Shown here: positions 37,282-46,338 of the stretch, in pieces | Layout: each line of letters opens with the position of its first letter | How positions within the stretch are numbered: the stretch's first letter is position 1 | Assembly (NCBI RefSeq): GCF_001320245.1 | Contig: NZ_BCBA01000007.1 | Location: 183,807-247,806 of the forward strand | Origin: Pseudomonas sp. NBRC 111124 | Lineage (GTDB): Bacteria > Pseudomonadota > Gammaproteobacteria > Pseudomonadales > Pseudomonadaceae | DNA: 64,000 nucleotides | Direction of reading: 5' to 3' | Made by a program: the position numbers and the translations under genes | The notes under the pieces: generated by a model | Databases searched by the model: none | What the model was told of the DNA's origin: nothing | The model's input: the letters and a program-made list of their open reading frames with translations, nothing else

Positions 37282-39333
37282 GTGAGTGCGAACAACCCAC
37301 TTCTGCAGTCCTACGATCTGCCGCCCTTCTCGCAAATCCGTGCCGAACACGTGTTGCCGGCGATCGAAGCGATCCTGGCCGACAACCGTAAAGCCATTGC
37401 CGAGATCCTCGAACAGCAGGGCAATAACCCTACCTGGGCCGGCCTGGTGCTGGCTATGGACGAACTGAACGACCGCCTGGGCGCCGCCTGGAGCCCGGTC
37501 AGCCACCTCAATGCGGTGTGCAACAGCCAGGAACTGCGCGAGGCTTACGAGTCCTGCCTGCCTGCGCTGAGTGCCTACTCTACCGAACTGGGCCAGAACC
37601 GTGCGCTGTTCGACGCCTACCAGGCACTGGCCAACAGCCCGGAAGCCGCCGGCTTCGACGTGGCGCAAAAGACTATCCTCGAGCACGCCCTGCGTGACTT
37701 CCGCTTGTCCGGCATCGACCTGCCGGCCGACCAGCAGCAGCGTTATGCCGAAGTGCAGAGCAAGCTCAGCGAGCTGGGTAGCCGTTTCTCCAACCAGCTG
37801 CTCGACGCCACCCAGGCCTGGTCCAAACACGTCACCGACGAAACCGCGCTGGCCGGCCTGACCGATTCGGCCAAGGCGCAGATGGCCGCTGCCGCGCAGG
37901 CCAAGGGCCTCGAAGGCTGGCTGATCACCCTGGAATTCCCCAGCTACTACGCGGTGATGACCTACGACAGCGACCGCGCCCTGCGTGAAGAGCTGTACGC
38001 CGCTTACTGCACCCGTGCCTCGGACCAGGGCCCGAATGCCGGCCAGTTCGACAACGGCCCGGTGATGCAGCAGATCCTCGACCTGCGCCAGGAACTGGCC
38101 GGGCTGCTGGGCTACAAGAATTACGCCGAGCTGAGCCTGGCGACCAAGATGGCCGAGTCCAGCGACCAGGTGCTGAACTTCCTGCGTGACCTGGCCAAGC
38201 GCTCCAAGCCGTTTGCCGCCCAGGACCTGGAGCAGCTCAAGGCCTACGCTGCCGAGCAGGGCTGCCCGGAGCTGGCCAGCTGGGATGCCGGTTACTTCGG
38301 CGAGAAGCTGCGTGAGCAGCGTTACAGCGTGTCGCAGGAAACCCTGCGCGCCTACTTCCCGATCGACAAGGTGCTCAGCGGCCTGTTCAGCATCGTTCAG
38401 CGCCTGTACGGCATCGAGATCGCCGAACTCAAGGGCTTCGACAGCTGGCACCCGGACGTGCGCCTGTTCGAGATCAAGGAAAACGGCCAGCACGTCGGTC
38501 GCTTCTTCTTCGACCTGTACGCCCGCGCCAACAAGCGTGGCGGTGCCTGGATGGACGGCGCCCGTGACCGACGTCGTACGGCTGGCGGCGATCTGCAGAG
38601 CCCGGTAGCAAATCTGGTGTGCAACTTCACCCCGGCTGCACCCGGCAAGCCTGCGCTGCTGACCCACGATGAAGTCACCACCCTGTTCCACGAGTTCGGC
38701 CACGGTCTGCACCACATGCTGACCCGCATCGAGCATGCCGGTGTTTCCGGCATCAACGGTGTGGCTTGGGACGCGGTCGAGCTGCCGAGCCAGTTCATGG
38801 AAAACTGGTGCTGGGAGCCGGAAGGCCTGGCGCTGATCTCCGGCCACTACGAAACCGGCGCGGCCCTGCCCCAGGACCTGCTGGACAAGATGCTGGCGGC
38901 GAAAAACTTCCAGTCCGGCATGATGATGGTGCGCCAGCTGGAGTTCTCGCTGTTCGACTTCGAGCTGCACGCCAGCCACGGCGATGGCCGCAGCGTACTG
39001 CAGGTGCTCGAAGGCGTGCGTGACGAGGTGTCGGTGATGCGCCCGCCAGCGTACAACCGTTTCCCTAACAGCTTCGCGCACATATTCGCTGGCGGTTACG
39101 CGGCGGGCTACTACAGCTACAAGTGGGCTGAGGTGCTGTCGGCCGACGCCTTCTCGCGTTTCGAGGAAGAAGGCGTGCTGAATGCCGAGACCGGCCGCGC
39201 GTTCCGCGAAGCGATCCTGGCCCGCGGCGGTTCGCGCGAACCCATGGAGCTGTTCGTGGACTTCCGTGGGCGTGAACCTTCCATCGATGCATTGCTGCGC
39301 CACAGTGGCCTTACCGAGGCTGCGGCGGCATGA
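37282..39333 (+). CDS. prlC: Oligopeptidase A (M3 family)
   Basis: 683 residues from GTG 37282 with AAGG ten bases upstream. HEFGH (470-474) with the following AVELPSQ glutamate bind zinc; AHIFAGGYAAGYYSYKW holds His600 and Tyr606, the transition-state residues of M3 peptidases. It degrades signal peptides and other small peptides in the cytoplasm. Its stop overlaps the next small gene (ATGA). A diverged M3 paralogue lies 0.4 kb downstream. Confidence 0.96.
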   Translation: MSANNPLLQSYDLPPFSQIRAEHVLPAIEAILADNRKAIAEILEQQGNNPTWAGLVLAMDELNDRLGAAWSPVSHLNAVCNSQELREAYESCLPALSAYSTELGQNRALFDAYQALANSPEAAGFDVAQKTILEHALRDFRLSGIDLPADQQQRYAEVQSKLSELGSRFSNQLLDATQAWSKHVTDETALAGLTDSAKAQMAAAAQAKGLEGWLITLEFPSYYAVMTYDSDRALREELYAAYCTRASDQGPNAGQFDNGPVMQQILDLRQELAGLLGYKNYAELSLATKMAESSDQVLNFLRDLAKRSKPFAAQDLEQLKAYAAEQGCPELASWDAGYFGEKLREQRYSVSQETLRAYFPIDKVLSGLFSIVQRLYGIEIAELKGFDSWHPDVRLFEIKENGQHVGRFFFDLYARANKRGGAWMDGARDRRRTAGGDLQSPVANLVCNFTPAAPGKPALLTHDEVTTLFHEFGHGLHHMLTRIEHAGVSGINGVAWDAVELPSQFMENWCWEPEGLALISGHYETGAALPQDLLDKMLAAKNFQSGMMMVRQLEFSLFDFELHASHGDGRSVLQVLEGVRDEVSVMRPPAYNRFPNSFAHIFAGGYAAGYYSYKWAEVLSADAFSRFEEEGVLNAETGRAFREAILARGGSREPMELFVDFRGREPSIDALLRHSGLTEAAAA

Positions 39334-39611
39334 GCGAGGTAGCTGTGAACAAGACCAAGAAGCGCTTCATCGCCGGGGCGGTATGCCCGGCGTGCAGTGA
39401 GCCCGACAAGCTGATGATGTGGAGCGAAGACGACGTGCCACACCGTGAGTGTGTGGCGTGCGGCTTCACCGACACCCTCAACGAGCAGGGCCTGTCGGTG
39501 CCCAAGGAGCTTGGCACAAGGGTCAACCAGCTGGCGCCGAAGGCGGCACCAGCCAAGGTCCAGACCGTGCAGTTCTTCCCTAATCCGAAGCTGAAAAAGC
39601 CGGCCGAGTGA
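39330..39611 (+). CDS. yheV: Zinc-ribbon protein (YheV family)
   Basis: 93 residues, ATG 39330 overlapping the prlC stop. Two CxxC pairs (VCPACSE and ECVACGF) form a zinc ribbon in the first half, after a basic NKTKKRF; the rest is unstructured and ends in basic residues. The pairing prlC-yheV is conserved in gammaproteobacteria. Function unknown. Confidence 0.9.
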   Translation: MSEVAVNKTKKRFIAGAVCPACSEPDKLMMWSEDDVPHRECVACGFTDTLNEQGLSVPKELGTRVNQLAPKAAPAKVQTVQFFPNPKLKKPAE

Positions 39612-39735
39612 AGCCGTGGGTACCGCCCGGGCCTTGTGCTCGGGCGGGCTGCCTGGGTAGTAGATAATCAGGCCACTCGCCGTCCGGCTGCCATGCATGC
39701 TCGCTTGCTCTTACATGTGAGCAAGGTGAAGTATC

Positions 39736-41730
39736 GTGGACAATCCTCTCCTGCAAGCCAGCCATATTCCTGTCGATTATCCATCGATTACCCTCGAAAA
39801 CATGGCCTCTGCCTTTGATCATGTGCTGCGTGAACATGAGCTGGGTATTGAGCGCATCATCGAAAAGCAACATGCCCTGCCTACCTGGGACGATCTGGTG
39901 CTGGCAATCGATGGCCTCGATGCGCAGCTGCTGGCAGTGCTTTATGCTGTTCTGCCACTCGTGGGCAAGGGTGCGCAATGGGCGCAGTCGTTCGGCAATT
40001 ACTACGGCAAAACCGTGGCGCGTTTCGACCAGAAATTCACCAACAGCAGGCTACTGGCGCTGTATGAGCGCCTGGCGAGTACGGCCAATGGCGTGAATCT
40101 GGACGCCTCCAAGCGCGCCACTCTCCGTTGGCACCTTGCAAAGTTTGCAGCTAGCGGCGCGCTGCTGAGCGAAAAGGACAAAGCTCATCTTTTGGCTCTG
40201 CAAGCGCAGATCGTTACTTTGCGCGGGCAATTCTTAGGCAATCTCACGCGGCCAGGCCTGCTGATCGACAATGAAGCTGAACTGCTCGGTCTGCGACAGA
40301 AGCTGCGCGACCAGTTGGCGGCGCGTGCCCGCCAGGAAGGGAAGCAGGGGTGGTTGATCGACTGCGAAAGCGCGGTGACTGAGTCGGTACTTCGGCACTC
40401 GAAACACCGGCCGTTGCGTGAAAAGGTCTGCCGTGCCTATCACTTGCGTGGCGTGAGCGCTGATGCGCAGATGGACAACGGAAACCTGTTGCAGCAGCTG
40501 GCAGAACTTTTGGATGAGAAAGCTCATTTACTCGGTCATGCCAATCATCTTGAACTGAGCCTGCAATCCAAGAGTGCAGGCTCAGCCAGTCAGGTTCGCG
40601 AGTTTCTGCATGCGCTGGCGCTGGCTGTTCGTCCTGCAATGGCGAAATGGCGAGCGCAGCTTGAGCAGTTGGCGGTCGAGCAAGGCCTGCCAAGCGTTGA
40701 GCCGTGGGATGTCGACGCTCTCCAGGAAGCCACCGGCCAAGCGCATGACGATGAGACGTTCCGCGAGCATTTCCCGTTGAGCGTTGTGGTGACAGCACTG
40801 AAAAACCTGGCGCAGCAACTTTTTGCCCTTGAGTTGCGACCGACCCACCTACCGACTTGGGACGAGAGCGTTCAGACCTTTGAAGTCTGGCAAGATCATG
40901 CACTCATCGGTTGCCTGTACCTGGATGCAGCAGGGCATACCGGCAAGCAACCTGATGCGGTGTACACCAATTATGTACGCAACCGGCGGGTCGATGCCGA
41001 AGGGATCTACCAGGCCGCTGTCGTGGTGGTCACCACTGACATTCCAATGCCCTTGGCAGGCGCCGAACCGCTCCTGGACCATTTGTCGCTGCGCAAGCTG
41101 TATCACGAGTTCGGCCACGCCCTCCATCATTTGCTCGTGCGTACCGGCACTCACGTCATGTCAAACGTCACCGAGCTGGGTACGGATGGCGTGGAATTGT
41201 TCGGCAAGTTGTTTGAGCGCTGGATATGGGATGCGAGTTATCTGGCTAGCATTGCGGCCCCGCGTCAGGATGGCCTAGACCTGAGCCGAGCCGAGGCCGA
41301 ACGTTATCTGGGTGCGCTTCGCCAGGCCAATCTTGGTGAGACAGGCCGCCTCCTGAGCCTGGCGTTGTTTGATCTGGACGTACATAGCACGCCCCTGGAC
41401 GGAAGGAGTATCAGGCAACGCCTGGCGGATGCACGCGAGCGTTGCGGTTATTGGCCGCTGGCAGACTTCGAACGGCCCGCGCACGCGTTCGATTACCTTG
41501 CCACGGGTTACGACGCAGGTTTTTATGCCTACCTGTGGTCCGATGTTCATGCCTTCGACCTGTTCAGCCGTTTCGAAGCTAATGGCCTGCTGGACCGCGC
41601 TACCGGCAAGGCATTGCAGGAGGCGCTATTCGAGCCTGGGGCGTCGCGCCCGCTGAAGGAAGGTCTCGAGGTTTTCCTTCAGCGTTCGCCGAACCAGGAT
41701 GCCTATCTGCGCTGGAACGGTTTGGCCTGA
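39736..41730 (+). CDS. Diverged M3-family oligopeptidase paralogue
   Basis: 664 residues from GTG 39736 with AAGGTGA six bases upstream. HEFGH (457-461) and GVELFGKLFERWIW retain zinc ligands, and the ends match PrlC (NPLLQASHIP at the start, QDAYLRWNGL at the end). The His before the GGY motif (His600 in PrlC) is replaced by Asp586 in FDYLATGYDAGFYAYLW, and YY becomes FY. The coding sequence looks richer in A/T-ending codons than its neighbours. It sits between yheV and the radical-SAM gene, which I recall as adjacent (PA0068-PA0069) in P. aeruginosa, so it looks like a lineage insertion. Activity uncertain. Confidence 0.88.
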   Translation: MDNPLLQASHIPVDYPSITLENMASAFDHVLREHELGIERIIEKQHALPTWDDLVLAIDGLDAQLLAVLYAVLPLVGKGAQWAQSFGNYYGKTVARFDQKFTNSRLLALYERLASTANGVNLDASKRATLRWHLAKFAASGALLSEKDKAHLLALQAQIVTLRGQFLGNLTRPGLLIDNEAELLGLRQKLRDQLAARARQEGKQGWLIDCESAVTESVLRHSKHRPLREKVCRAYHLRGVSADAQMDNGNLLQQLAELLDEKAHLLGHANHLELSLQSKSAGSASQVREFLHALALAVRPAMAKWRAQLEQLAVEQGLPSVEPWDVDALQEATGQAHDDETFREHFPLSVVVTALKNLAQQLFALELRPTHLPTWDESVQTFEVWQDHALIGCLYLDAAGHTGKQPDAVYTNYVRNRRVDAEGIYQAAVVVVTTDIPMPLAGAEPLLDHLSLRKLYHEFGHALHHLLVRTGTHVMSNVTELGTDGVELFGKLFERWIWDASYLASIAAPRQDGLDLSRAEAERYLGALRQANLGETGRLLSLALFDLDVHSTPLDGRSIRQRLADARERCGYWPLADFERPAHAFDYLATGYDAGFYAYLWSDVHAFDLFSRFEANGLLDRATGKALQEALFEPGASRPLKEGLEVFLQRSPNQDAYLRWNGLA

Positions 41731-41763
41731 CCGGAGGTGCTGGTCATACGGGAACGATGCCGG

Positions 41764-41783
41764 TACTGTATATGAATACAGTA
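41764..41783. promoter_or_regulatory. LexA (SOS) box of the radical-SAM gene
   Basis: TACTGTATATGAATACAGTA fits the gammaproteobacterial LexA consensus CTGT-N8-ACAG with extended arms and AT-rich centre. It ends 13 bp before the ATG at 41797. The P. aeruginosa homologue PA0069 is, to my recollection, in the LexA regulon. Confidence 0.88.
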
Positions 41784-41796
41784 TTTGGAGTGGGCG

Positions 41797-42855
41797 ATGA
41801 TACCTCCAGCAGCGTTAAAGGGGCGTGGCACTGCTCACAATCCGCACAACCGCTTCGCGCCGAGCCATTCGGTAGCTGAGGATGACGGTTGGTACCAGGA
41901 GGTGCCCCAGACCCAAGGTACCGAGGTACGGATCGAAACGGCAAAATCGGTCATCAGCCGCAATACCTCCCCCGACCTGCCTTTCGACCGCTCCATCAAT
42001 CCCTACCGAGGTTGCGAGCATGGTTGCATCTACTGCTATGCCCGCCCCTCGCATGCCTATTGGGACCTTTCCCCTGGCCTGGATTTCGAGACCAAGCTGA
42101 TCGCCAAGACCAACGCCGCCGAAGTGCTTGCACAGCAGTTGAGCAAGCCTGGCTACGTCTGCGCGCCGATCAACCTGGGCGCGAACACCGACCCTTATCA
42201 GCCGATCGAGCGGGATCAGCAACTGACCAGGCGGATACTGGAAGTGCTGTTGCGGTTTCGCCACCCGGTGACCATCGTCACCAAGGGCTCGCTGGTATTG
42301 CGCGACCTCGACCTGTTGGCCGAAATGGCCAGGCAGCGTCTGGCACGGGTGATGATCAGCCTCACTACCCTGGACGACGATCTCAAGCGGGTGCTTGAAC
42401 CGCGCGCGGCTTCACCAAAGGCGAGGCTGCGGGCCATTCGCGTCTTGCGCGAAGCCGGTGTGCCGGTGGGCGTGCTGTGTTCGCCGATGATTCCGATGAT
42501 CAACGACAGCGAGCTGGAACACTTGTTGGAGGCTGCCAAGGACGCTGGCGCTCAGAGCGCGGCCTACATGATGCTGCGCCTGCCATTGGAGGTGGCGCCT
42601 TTGTTCGAACAGTGGCTGCAGGACCATTACCCGCAGCGGGCCGCTCATGTGCTCAGCCTGATTCGCCAGAGCCGTGGCGGCGAGCTGTACGACAGCCGCT
42701 TCGGCGCCCGGATGCGCGGTGAGGGGGTGTTTGCCGAGCTGCTGGCGCAGCGTTTTGCCAAGGCGATGAAGCGGCTGAACTTCGAAGGCCGGGAAGCGCA
42801 GGCGCTGGATTGTTCAGCCTTTTGTCCGCCAGGCGGGCAGATGGCGTTGTTCTGA
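41797..42855 (+). CDS. PA0069-family radical SAM protein, SOS-regulated
   Basis: 352 residues from ATG 41797, GGAG six bases upstream. RGCEHGCIYCY places the 4Fe-4S cysteines at 73, 77 and 80 (CX3CX2C). NLGANTDPYQPIE and TKGSLVLRDLDLL are typical of the Rv2578c/PA0069 group, distant relatives of spore photoproduct lyase. The reaction is unknown; the LexA box just upstream implies a role after DNA damage. Ends CSAFCPPGGQMALF with two more cysteines conserved in the family. Confidence 0.93.
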   Translation: MIPPAALKGRGTAHNPHNRFAPSHSVAEDDGWYQEVPQTQGTEVRIETAKSVISRNTSPDLPFDRSINPYRGCEHGCIYCYARPSHAYWDLSPGLDFETKLIAKTNAAEVLAQQLSKPGYVCAPINLGANTDPYQPIERDQQLTRRILEVLLRFRHPVTIVTKGSLVLRDLDLLAEMARQRLARVMISLTTLDDDLKRVLEPRAASPKARLRAIRVLREAGVPVGVLCSPMIPMINDSELEHLLEAAKDAGAQSAAYMMLRLPLEVAPLFEQWLQDHYPQRAAHVLSLIRQSRGGELYDSRFGARMRGEGVFAELLAQRFAKAMKRLNFEGREAQALDCSAFCPPGGQMALF

Positions 42856-43138
42856 TGGCGAGGGCCATCCCCAGCCCAGCTAATCCGAGATGGTAATGGT
42901 GCTAATAGCTCTTGGCAGTTGATGCTTTTTTGCTATTATTCAGAACCCGCCTTTTCGATCTGGAACACCCGTTCTAGAGCCTCCGAATTAAGTTTCAGTT
43001 AAGTTTTCCCCGCTAGCGTAGGAATCCAGCCAACGAAGACTGTGATCTATCGCCCGTGCGCGTCATCTAAATCTGCGCATAGCCAGAATCTTTCACCGGT
43101 AAAATGGATTTACCTACACACCGTCAAGAGGATGAATC

Positions 43139-43858
43139 ATGCCCGTAAAGGACCCATCCAAGGTCGTTCCGCCAGCTCCAGCGGAGAGCGCCGATGCCGC
43201 CCTGAAGCACATCGTCGACGGCTTCCTGCGCTTTCACCATGACGTCTTCCCTGAGCAGCAGGAGCTGTTCAAGAAGCTCGCCACTGCGCAAACCCCGCGC
43301 GCCATGTTCATCACCTGTGCCGACTCGCGTATCGTCCCCGAGCTGATCACCCAGAGCTCGCCGGGCGATCTGTTCGTGACCCGTAACGTCGGTAACGTCG
43401 TTCCGCCGTATGGCCAGATGAACGGCGGCGTCTCCAGCGCGATCGAGTACGCGGTCCTGGCGCTGAAGGTGCACCACATCATTGTGTGCGGCCACTCCGA
43501 CTGCGGTGCCATGCGTGCCGTGCTGAACCCGCAATCGCTGACCAAGATGCCGACCGTTTCCGCCTGGTTGCGTCACGCCGAAGTGGCCCGCACCGTGGTC
43601 GAGAACAATTGCTCCTGCGGCAGCGAGCACGAAACCATGCAGGTGCTGACCAAGGAAAACGTCATCGCCCAGCTGCATCACCTGCGCACCCACCCATCGG
43701 TGGCTTCGCGCCTGGCAGCGGGTGAGCTGTTCATCCATGGCTGGGTCTACGACATCGAGACCAGCAAGATCGAAGCCTACGACGCAGCCAGTGACAGCTT
43801 CCTGCCACTGACCGCAGGCGAGCCCGTGCCCTGCGCCACTCCGAGAGGCCGCTACTAA
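43139..43858 (+). CDS. can: Beta-carbonic anhydrase
   Basis: 239 residues, ATG 43139 with GAGG upstream. Zinc ligands and catalytic dyad: CADSR (Cys60, Asp62, Arg64) and HSDCGAM (His119, Cys122). It interconverts CO2 and bicarbonate in the cytoplasm. A SulP transporter follows after 191 bp, the common can-sulP pairing, suggesting bicarbonate handling as a unit. The 283-bp gap before it is AT-rich around 42920-43010 and probably holds the promoter, which I cannot place exactly. Confidence 0.95.
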   Translation: MPVKDPSKVVPPAPAESADAALKHIVDGFLRFHHDVFPEQQELFKKLATAQTPRAMFITCADSRIVPELITQSSPGDLFVTRNVGNVVPPYGQMNGGVSSAIEYAVLALKVHHIIVCGHSDCGAMRAVLNPQSLTKMPTVSAWLRHAEVARTVVENNCSCGSEHETMQVLTKENVIAQLHHLRTHPSVASRLAAGELFIHGWVYDIETSKIEAYDAASDSFLPLTAGEPVPCATPRGRY

Positions 43859-44008
43859 GCGACCCGTCCACAGCTGAACCTTGAATAGCCGGCTGCACCC
43901 ATCGCGGGTGTGGCGCGGCCTTCGGCTGCCTTGAAAATGCCCTGACTGCCCTGCCGGCGATTCCGCTGGCGGCCTGCGCCTGCGCGCTCGTCAGGGTCCA
44001 AACGTGCC

Positions 44009-44030
44009 CACGGCCAGGGGAATGGCCGTG
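44009..44030 (+). promoter_or_regulatory. Hairpin in the can-sulP intergenic region
   Basis: CACGGCCA pairs perfectly with TGGCCGTG across GGGGAA, ending ten bases before the AGGAG of the SulP gene. No T-tract, so a translation-modulating or mRNA-processing element is more likely than a terminator. Confidence 0.4.
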
Positions 44031-44049
44031 TGACAGAGAAAGGAGAACG

Positions 44050-45585
44050 ATGGTGAACATGACACAGTTGAAAGCGGCCCTGCCGCGTGAGTTGCTGGCG
44101 TCGGTGGTGGTCTTCCTGGTTGCCCTGCCATTGTGCATGGGCATTGCGATCGCCTCGGGCATGCCGCCGGCCAAGGGCCTGATCACGGGCATCATCGGTG
44201 GCATCGTCGTCGGCTTCCTGGCGGGTTCGCCGTTGCAGGTCAGCGGCCCGGCGGCCGGCCTGGCGGTGCTGGTGTTCGAGCTGGTGCGCCAGCATGGCAT
44301 GGCGATGCTTGGGCCAATCCTGCTGCTGGCGGGGATTCTGCAATTGCTGGCTGGGCGCTTGCGCCTGGGATGCTGGTTCCGTGTCACCGCGCCAGCGGTG
44401 GTATACGGCATGCTTGCCGGTATCGGTGTGCTGATCGTGCTGTCACAGGTGCATGTGATGTTCGACACGGCGCCGCAGCCGTCGGGCCTGCAAAACCTGC
44501 TGGAATTCCCGTCCACCGTGGCTGCGGCGCTGCCCCAGGAAAACGCTGGCTCCGGTTGGATGGCCGGCGCACTGGGCCTGGGCACCATCGCCATCATGTG
44601 GGGCTGGGAGCGCTTGCGGCCACAGCGGCTTCGCTTTGTGCCGGGTGCCTTGCTCGGTGTGGCGGCGATGACTGCCATCGCCATGTGGCTGGCGTTGCCG
44701 GTGAACCGGGTGCAGGTGCCAGCGGACTTGTCCGAAGCGATCGACTGGATCCGCCCGGACGATCTGCTGAAGCTGGCCGACCCGACCCTGCTGGTGGCAG
44801 CCTTCGCGCTGGCCTTCATTGCCAGTGCCGAGACGCTGCTGTCGGCGGCCGCTGTAGACCGCATGCACAGTGGTCAGCGCTCGGACTTCGACCGCGAGCT
44901 GTCGGCTCAGGGCATCGGCAACATGCTCTGTGGCGTGCTCGGCGCGTTGCCGATGACTGGAGTGATCGTGCGCAGTTCGGCCAACGTCCAGGCCGGCGCG
45001 CAAACCAGGGCCTCGGCGATCCTGCATGGCCTGTGGTTGCTGGCGTTCGTGGTGGTGTTGAGCAGCGTGCTGCAGCAGATACCAGTGGCGAGCCTGGCGG
45101 GCGTGCTGGTGTTCACCGGTGTGAAGCTGGTGGACTTCAAGGCGTTCCGCGGGCTGGGCCGTTATGGGCGGATGCCGATGTTCACCTACGCGGCCACCGC
45201 GCTGGCAATCATCTTCACCGACCTACTGACCGGCGTGCTGCTGGGCTTTGCCTTGACCCTGCTGAAGCTGGCGTTCAAGGCAGCGCGGCTGAAGATCAAC
45301 CTGGTGAGCCTGGAGAAAGAGGGCCACATGGAGCTGCGGCTCAGCGGTGCGGCGACTTTCCTGAAAGTGCCGGCGCTGACCCAGGTGCTCGATACCGTGC
45401 CGGCGGGGACCACCTTGCATGTGCCGCTGAGCAACCTGAGCTACATCGACCATTCGTGCCTGGAACTGCTCGAGGACTGGAGCCGGAGCAATGCGGCCAA
45501 TGGATCGAGGTTGGTGATCGAGCAGCGGCGGTTGAAACGGCGGATCGAGGGGCGGATGCGCACAACAGCGGGAGTGGGTACCTGA
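44050..45585 (+). CDS. SulP-family anion (probably bicarbonate) transporter
   Basis: 511 residues from ATG 44050 with AGGAG four bases upstream; ATG 44059 is a second possibility. About 10-12 membrane segments (VVVFLVALPLCMGIAIASGM, then GSPLQVSGPAAGLAVLVF), then a cytoplasmic STAS domain from about residue 420 (HMELRLSGAATFLK, LSNLSYIDHSCLELLEDW). SulP proteins move sulfate, bicarbonate or other anions; location directly after carbonic anhydrase favours bicarbonate, as in P. aeruginosa PA0102-PA0103. Confidence 0.88.
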   Translation: MVNMTQLKAALPRELLASVVVFLVALPLCMGIAIASGMPPAKGLITGIIGGIVVGFLAGSPLQVSGPAAGLAVLVFELVRQHGMAMLGPILLLAGILQLLAGRLRLGCWFRVTAPAVVYGMLAGIGVLIVLSQVHVMFDTAPQPSGLQNLLEFPSTVAAALPQENAGSGWMAGALGLGTIAIMWGWERLRPQRLRFVPGALLGVAAMTAIAMWLALPVNRVQVPADLSEAIDWIRPDDLLKLADPTLLVAAFALAFIASAETLLSAAAVDRMHSGQRSDFDRELSAQGIGNMLCGVLGALPMTGVIVRSSANVQAGAQTRASAILHGLWLLAFVVVLSSVLQQIPVASLAGVLVFTGVKLVDFKAFRGLGRYGRMPMFTYAATALAIIFTDLLTGVLLGFALTLLKLAFKAARLKINLVSLEKEGHMELRLSGAATFLKVPALTQVLDTVPAGTTLHVPLSNLSYIDHSCLELLEDWSRSNAANGSRLVIEQRRLKRRIEGRMRTTAGVGT

Positions 45586-45606
45586 ACGCAAGAGTTTGGT
45601 GCCTGA

Positions 45607-45686
45607 GCCGCCCTCTTCGCGGGTGACGCCGCTTCCACAGGCTGTGCATTACCTGTGGGAGCGGGTTCACCCGCGAAGAGGGCGGT
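45607..45686. repeat. REP/BIME pair F
   Basis: The left arm (GCCGCCCTCTTCGCGGGTGA onward, 45607-45641) is complementary to the right arm (45652-45686) with a few mismatches, including the GCTTCCACAGG / CCTGTGGGAGC ends. Between convergent SulP and the hypothetical gene. Confidence 0.88.
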
Positions 45687-45696
45687 GCAGGTTTGA

Positions 45697-46338
45697 TCAG
45701 GCCGGCTGGCCCAGCTCCACACCCAGTTGGCGCGACAGGCACGGCCAGCGCTTCCACGCTTCGCCGGTTTCCGGGCTGCACAGGGTTTCGCGATAAGCCT
45801 CGACCGACTCTGCGGCAAAGCTATCGTCATCCAGCATCTTGTCCACCGAGTGATGCACCACTTCATCCAGCTGGTTGGCGAAGGTTTCACCAATCAGCTG
45901 GTGGGCGATCAGGTTGGCGACCGTGGTGTCGACCGGAATCAGCGGTTGCTGGAAGTGGCGGATGTAGAGATCGTTCACTTCCTCTACCAGCCGGTGCGCC
46001 AGGTAAGCCTCATCCAGCAGGCAGTCCAGGCCGACATGCCCTTGCATCACGCGCGGGGGATGCAGGAAAAAGGCCTCGGCAATTTTCAGAACAGGCTTGA
46101 TCTGGGATTCGATCCCCGCTTCGCGGGCGACGTCGTGGGCGGCTTCCAGCAGCTCCGGAACTTGATTGATGTAAGCGCTGACGAAGCGCGCCAAAGTACC
46201 CTGGGCGTCCTGCTCAGGCAGTTGGATCGAGGGGTGCAGGTGTGGCAGTTGCAGCTCGAGACGCTCTTTCAGTTGGCCGGTGCGGCCTTCGTGATCGTGG
46301 GCTTGGCTAATCTGCTCGCGTACAGCAGCGATGTTCAT
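45697..46338 (-). CDS. Conserved hypothetical protein (PA0104-like)
   Basis: 213 residues from ATG 46338, TGGAG about five bases upstream. No signal peptide or membrane segment; predicted mostly alpha-helical with an acidic, histidine-containing stretch (DEAYLAHRLVEEVNDLYIRH). No motif that I recognise. Its position between the sulP and cox blocks is conserved in P. aeruginosa, from memory. Function unknown. Confidence 0.8.
   Translation of the reverse strand: MNIAAVREQISQAHDHEGRTGQLKERLELQLPHLHPSIQLPEQDAQGTLARFVSAYINQVPELLEAAHDVAREAGIESQIKPVLKIAEAFFLHPPRVMQGHVGLDCLLDEAYLAHRLVEEVNDLYIRHFQQPLIPVDTTVANLIAHQLIGETFANQLDEVVHHSVDKMLDDDSFAAESVEAYRETLCSPETGEAWKRWPCLSRQLGVELGQPA

Noticed and set aside
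36631..39303. A very long reverse open frame (about 890 codons) antisense to prlC
   Set aside because: Its C-terminal 182 codons are the real gamma-carbonic anhydrase; the rest is opposite the well-conserved prlC and results from high GC third-position bias.
44133..45626. A 497-codon open frame overlapping the SulP gene
   Set aside because: Low-complexity Gly/Arg/Ala composition in the +1 frame of a clear SulP transporter.
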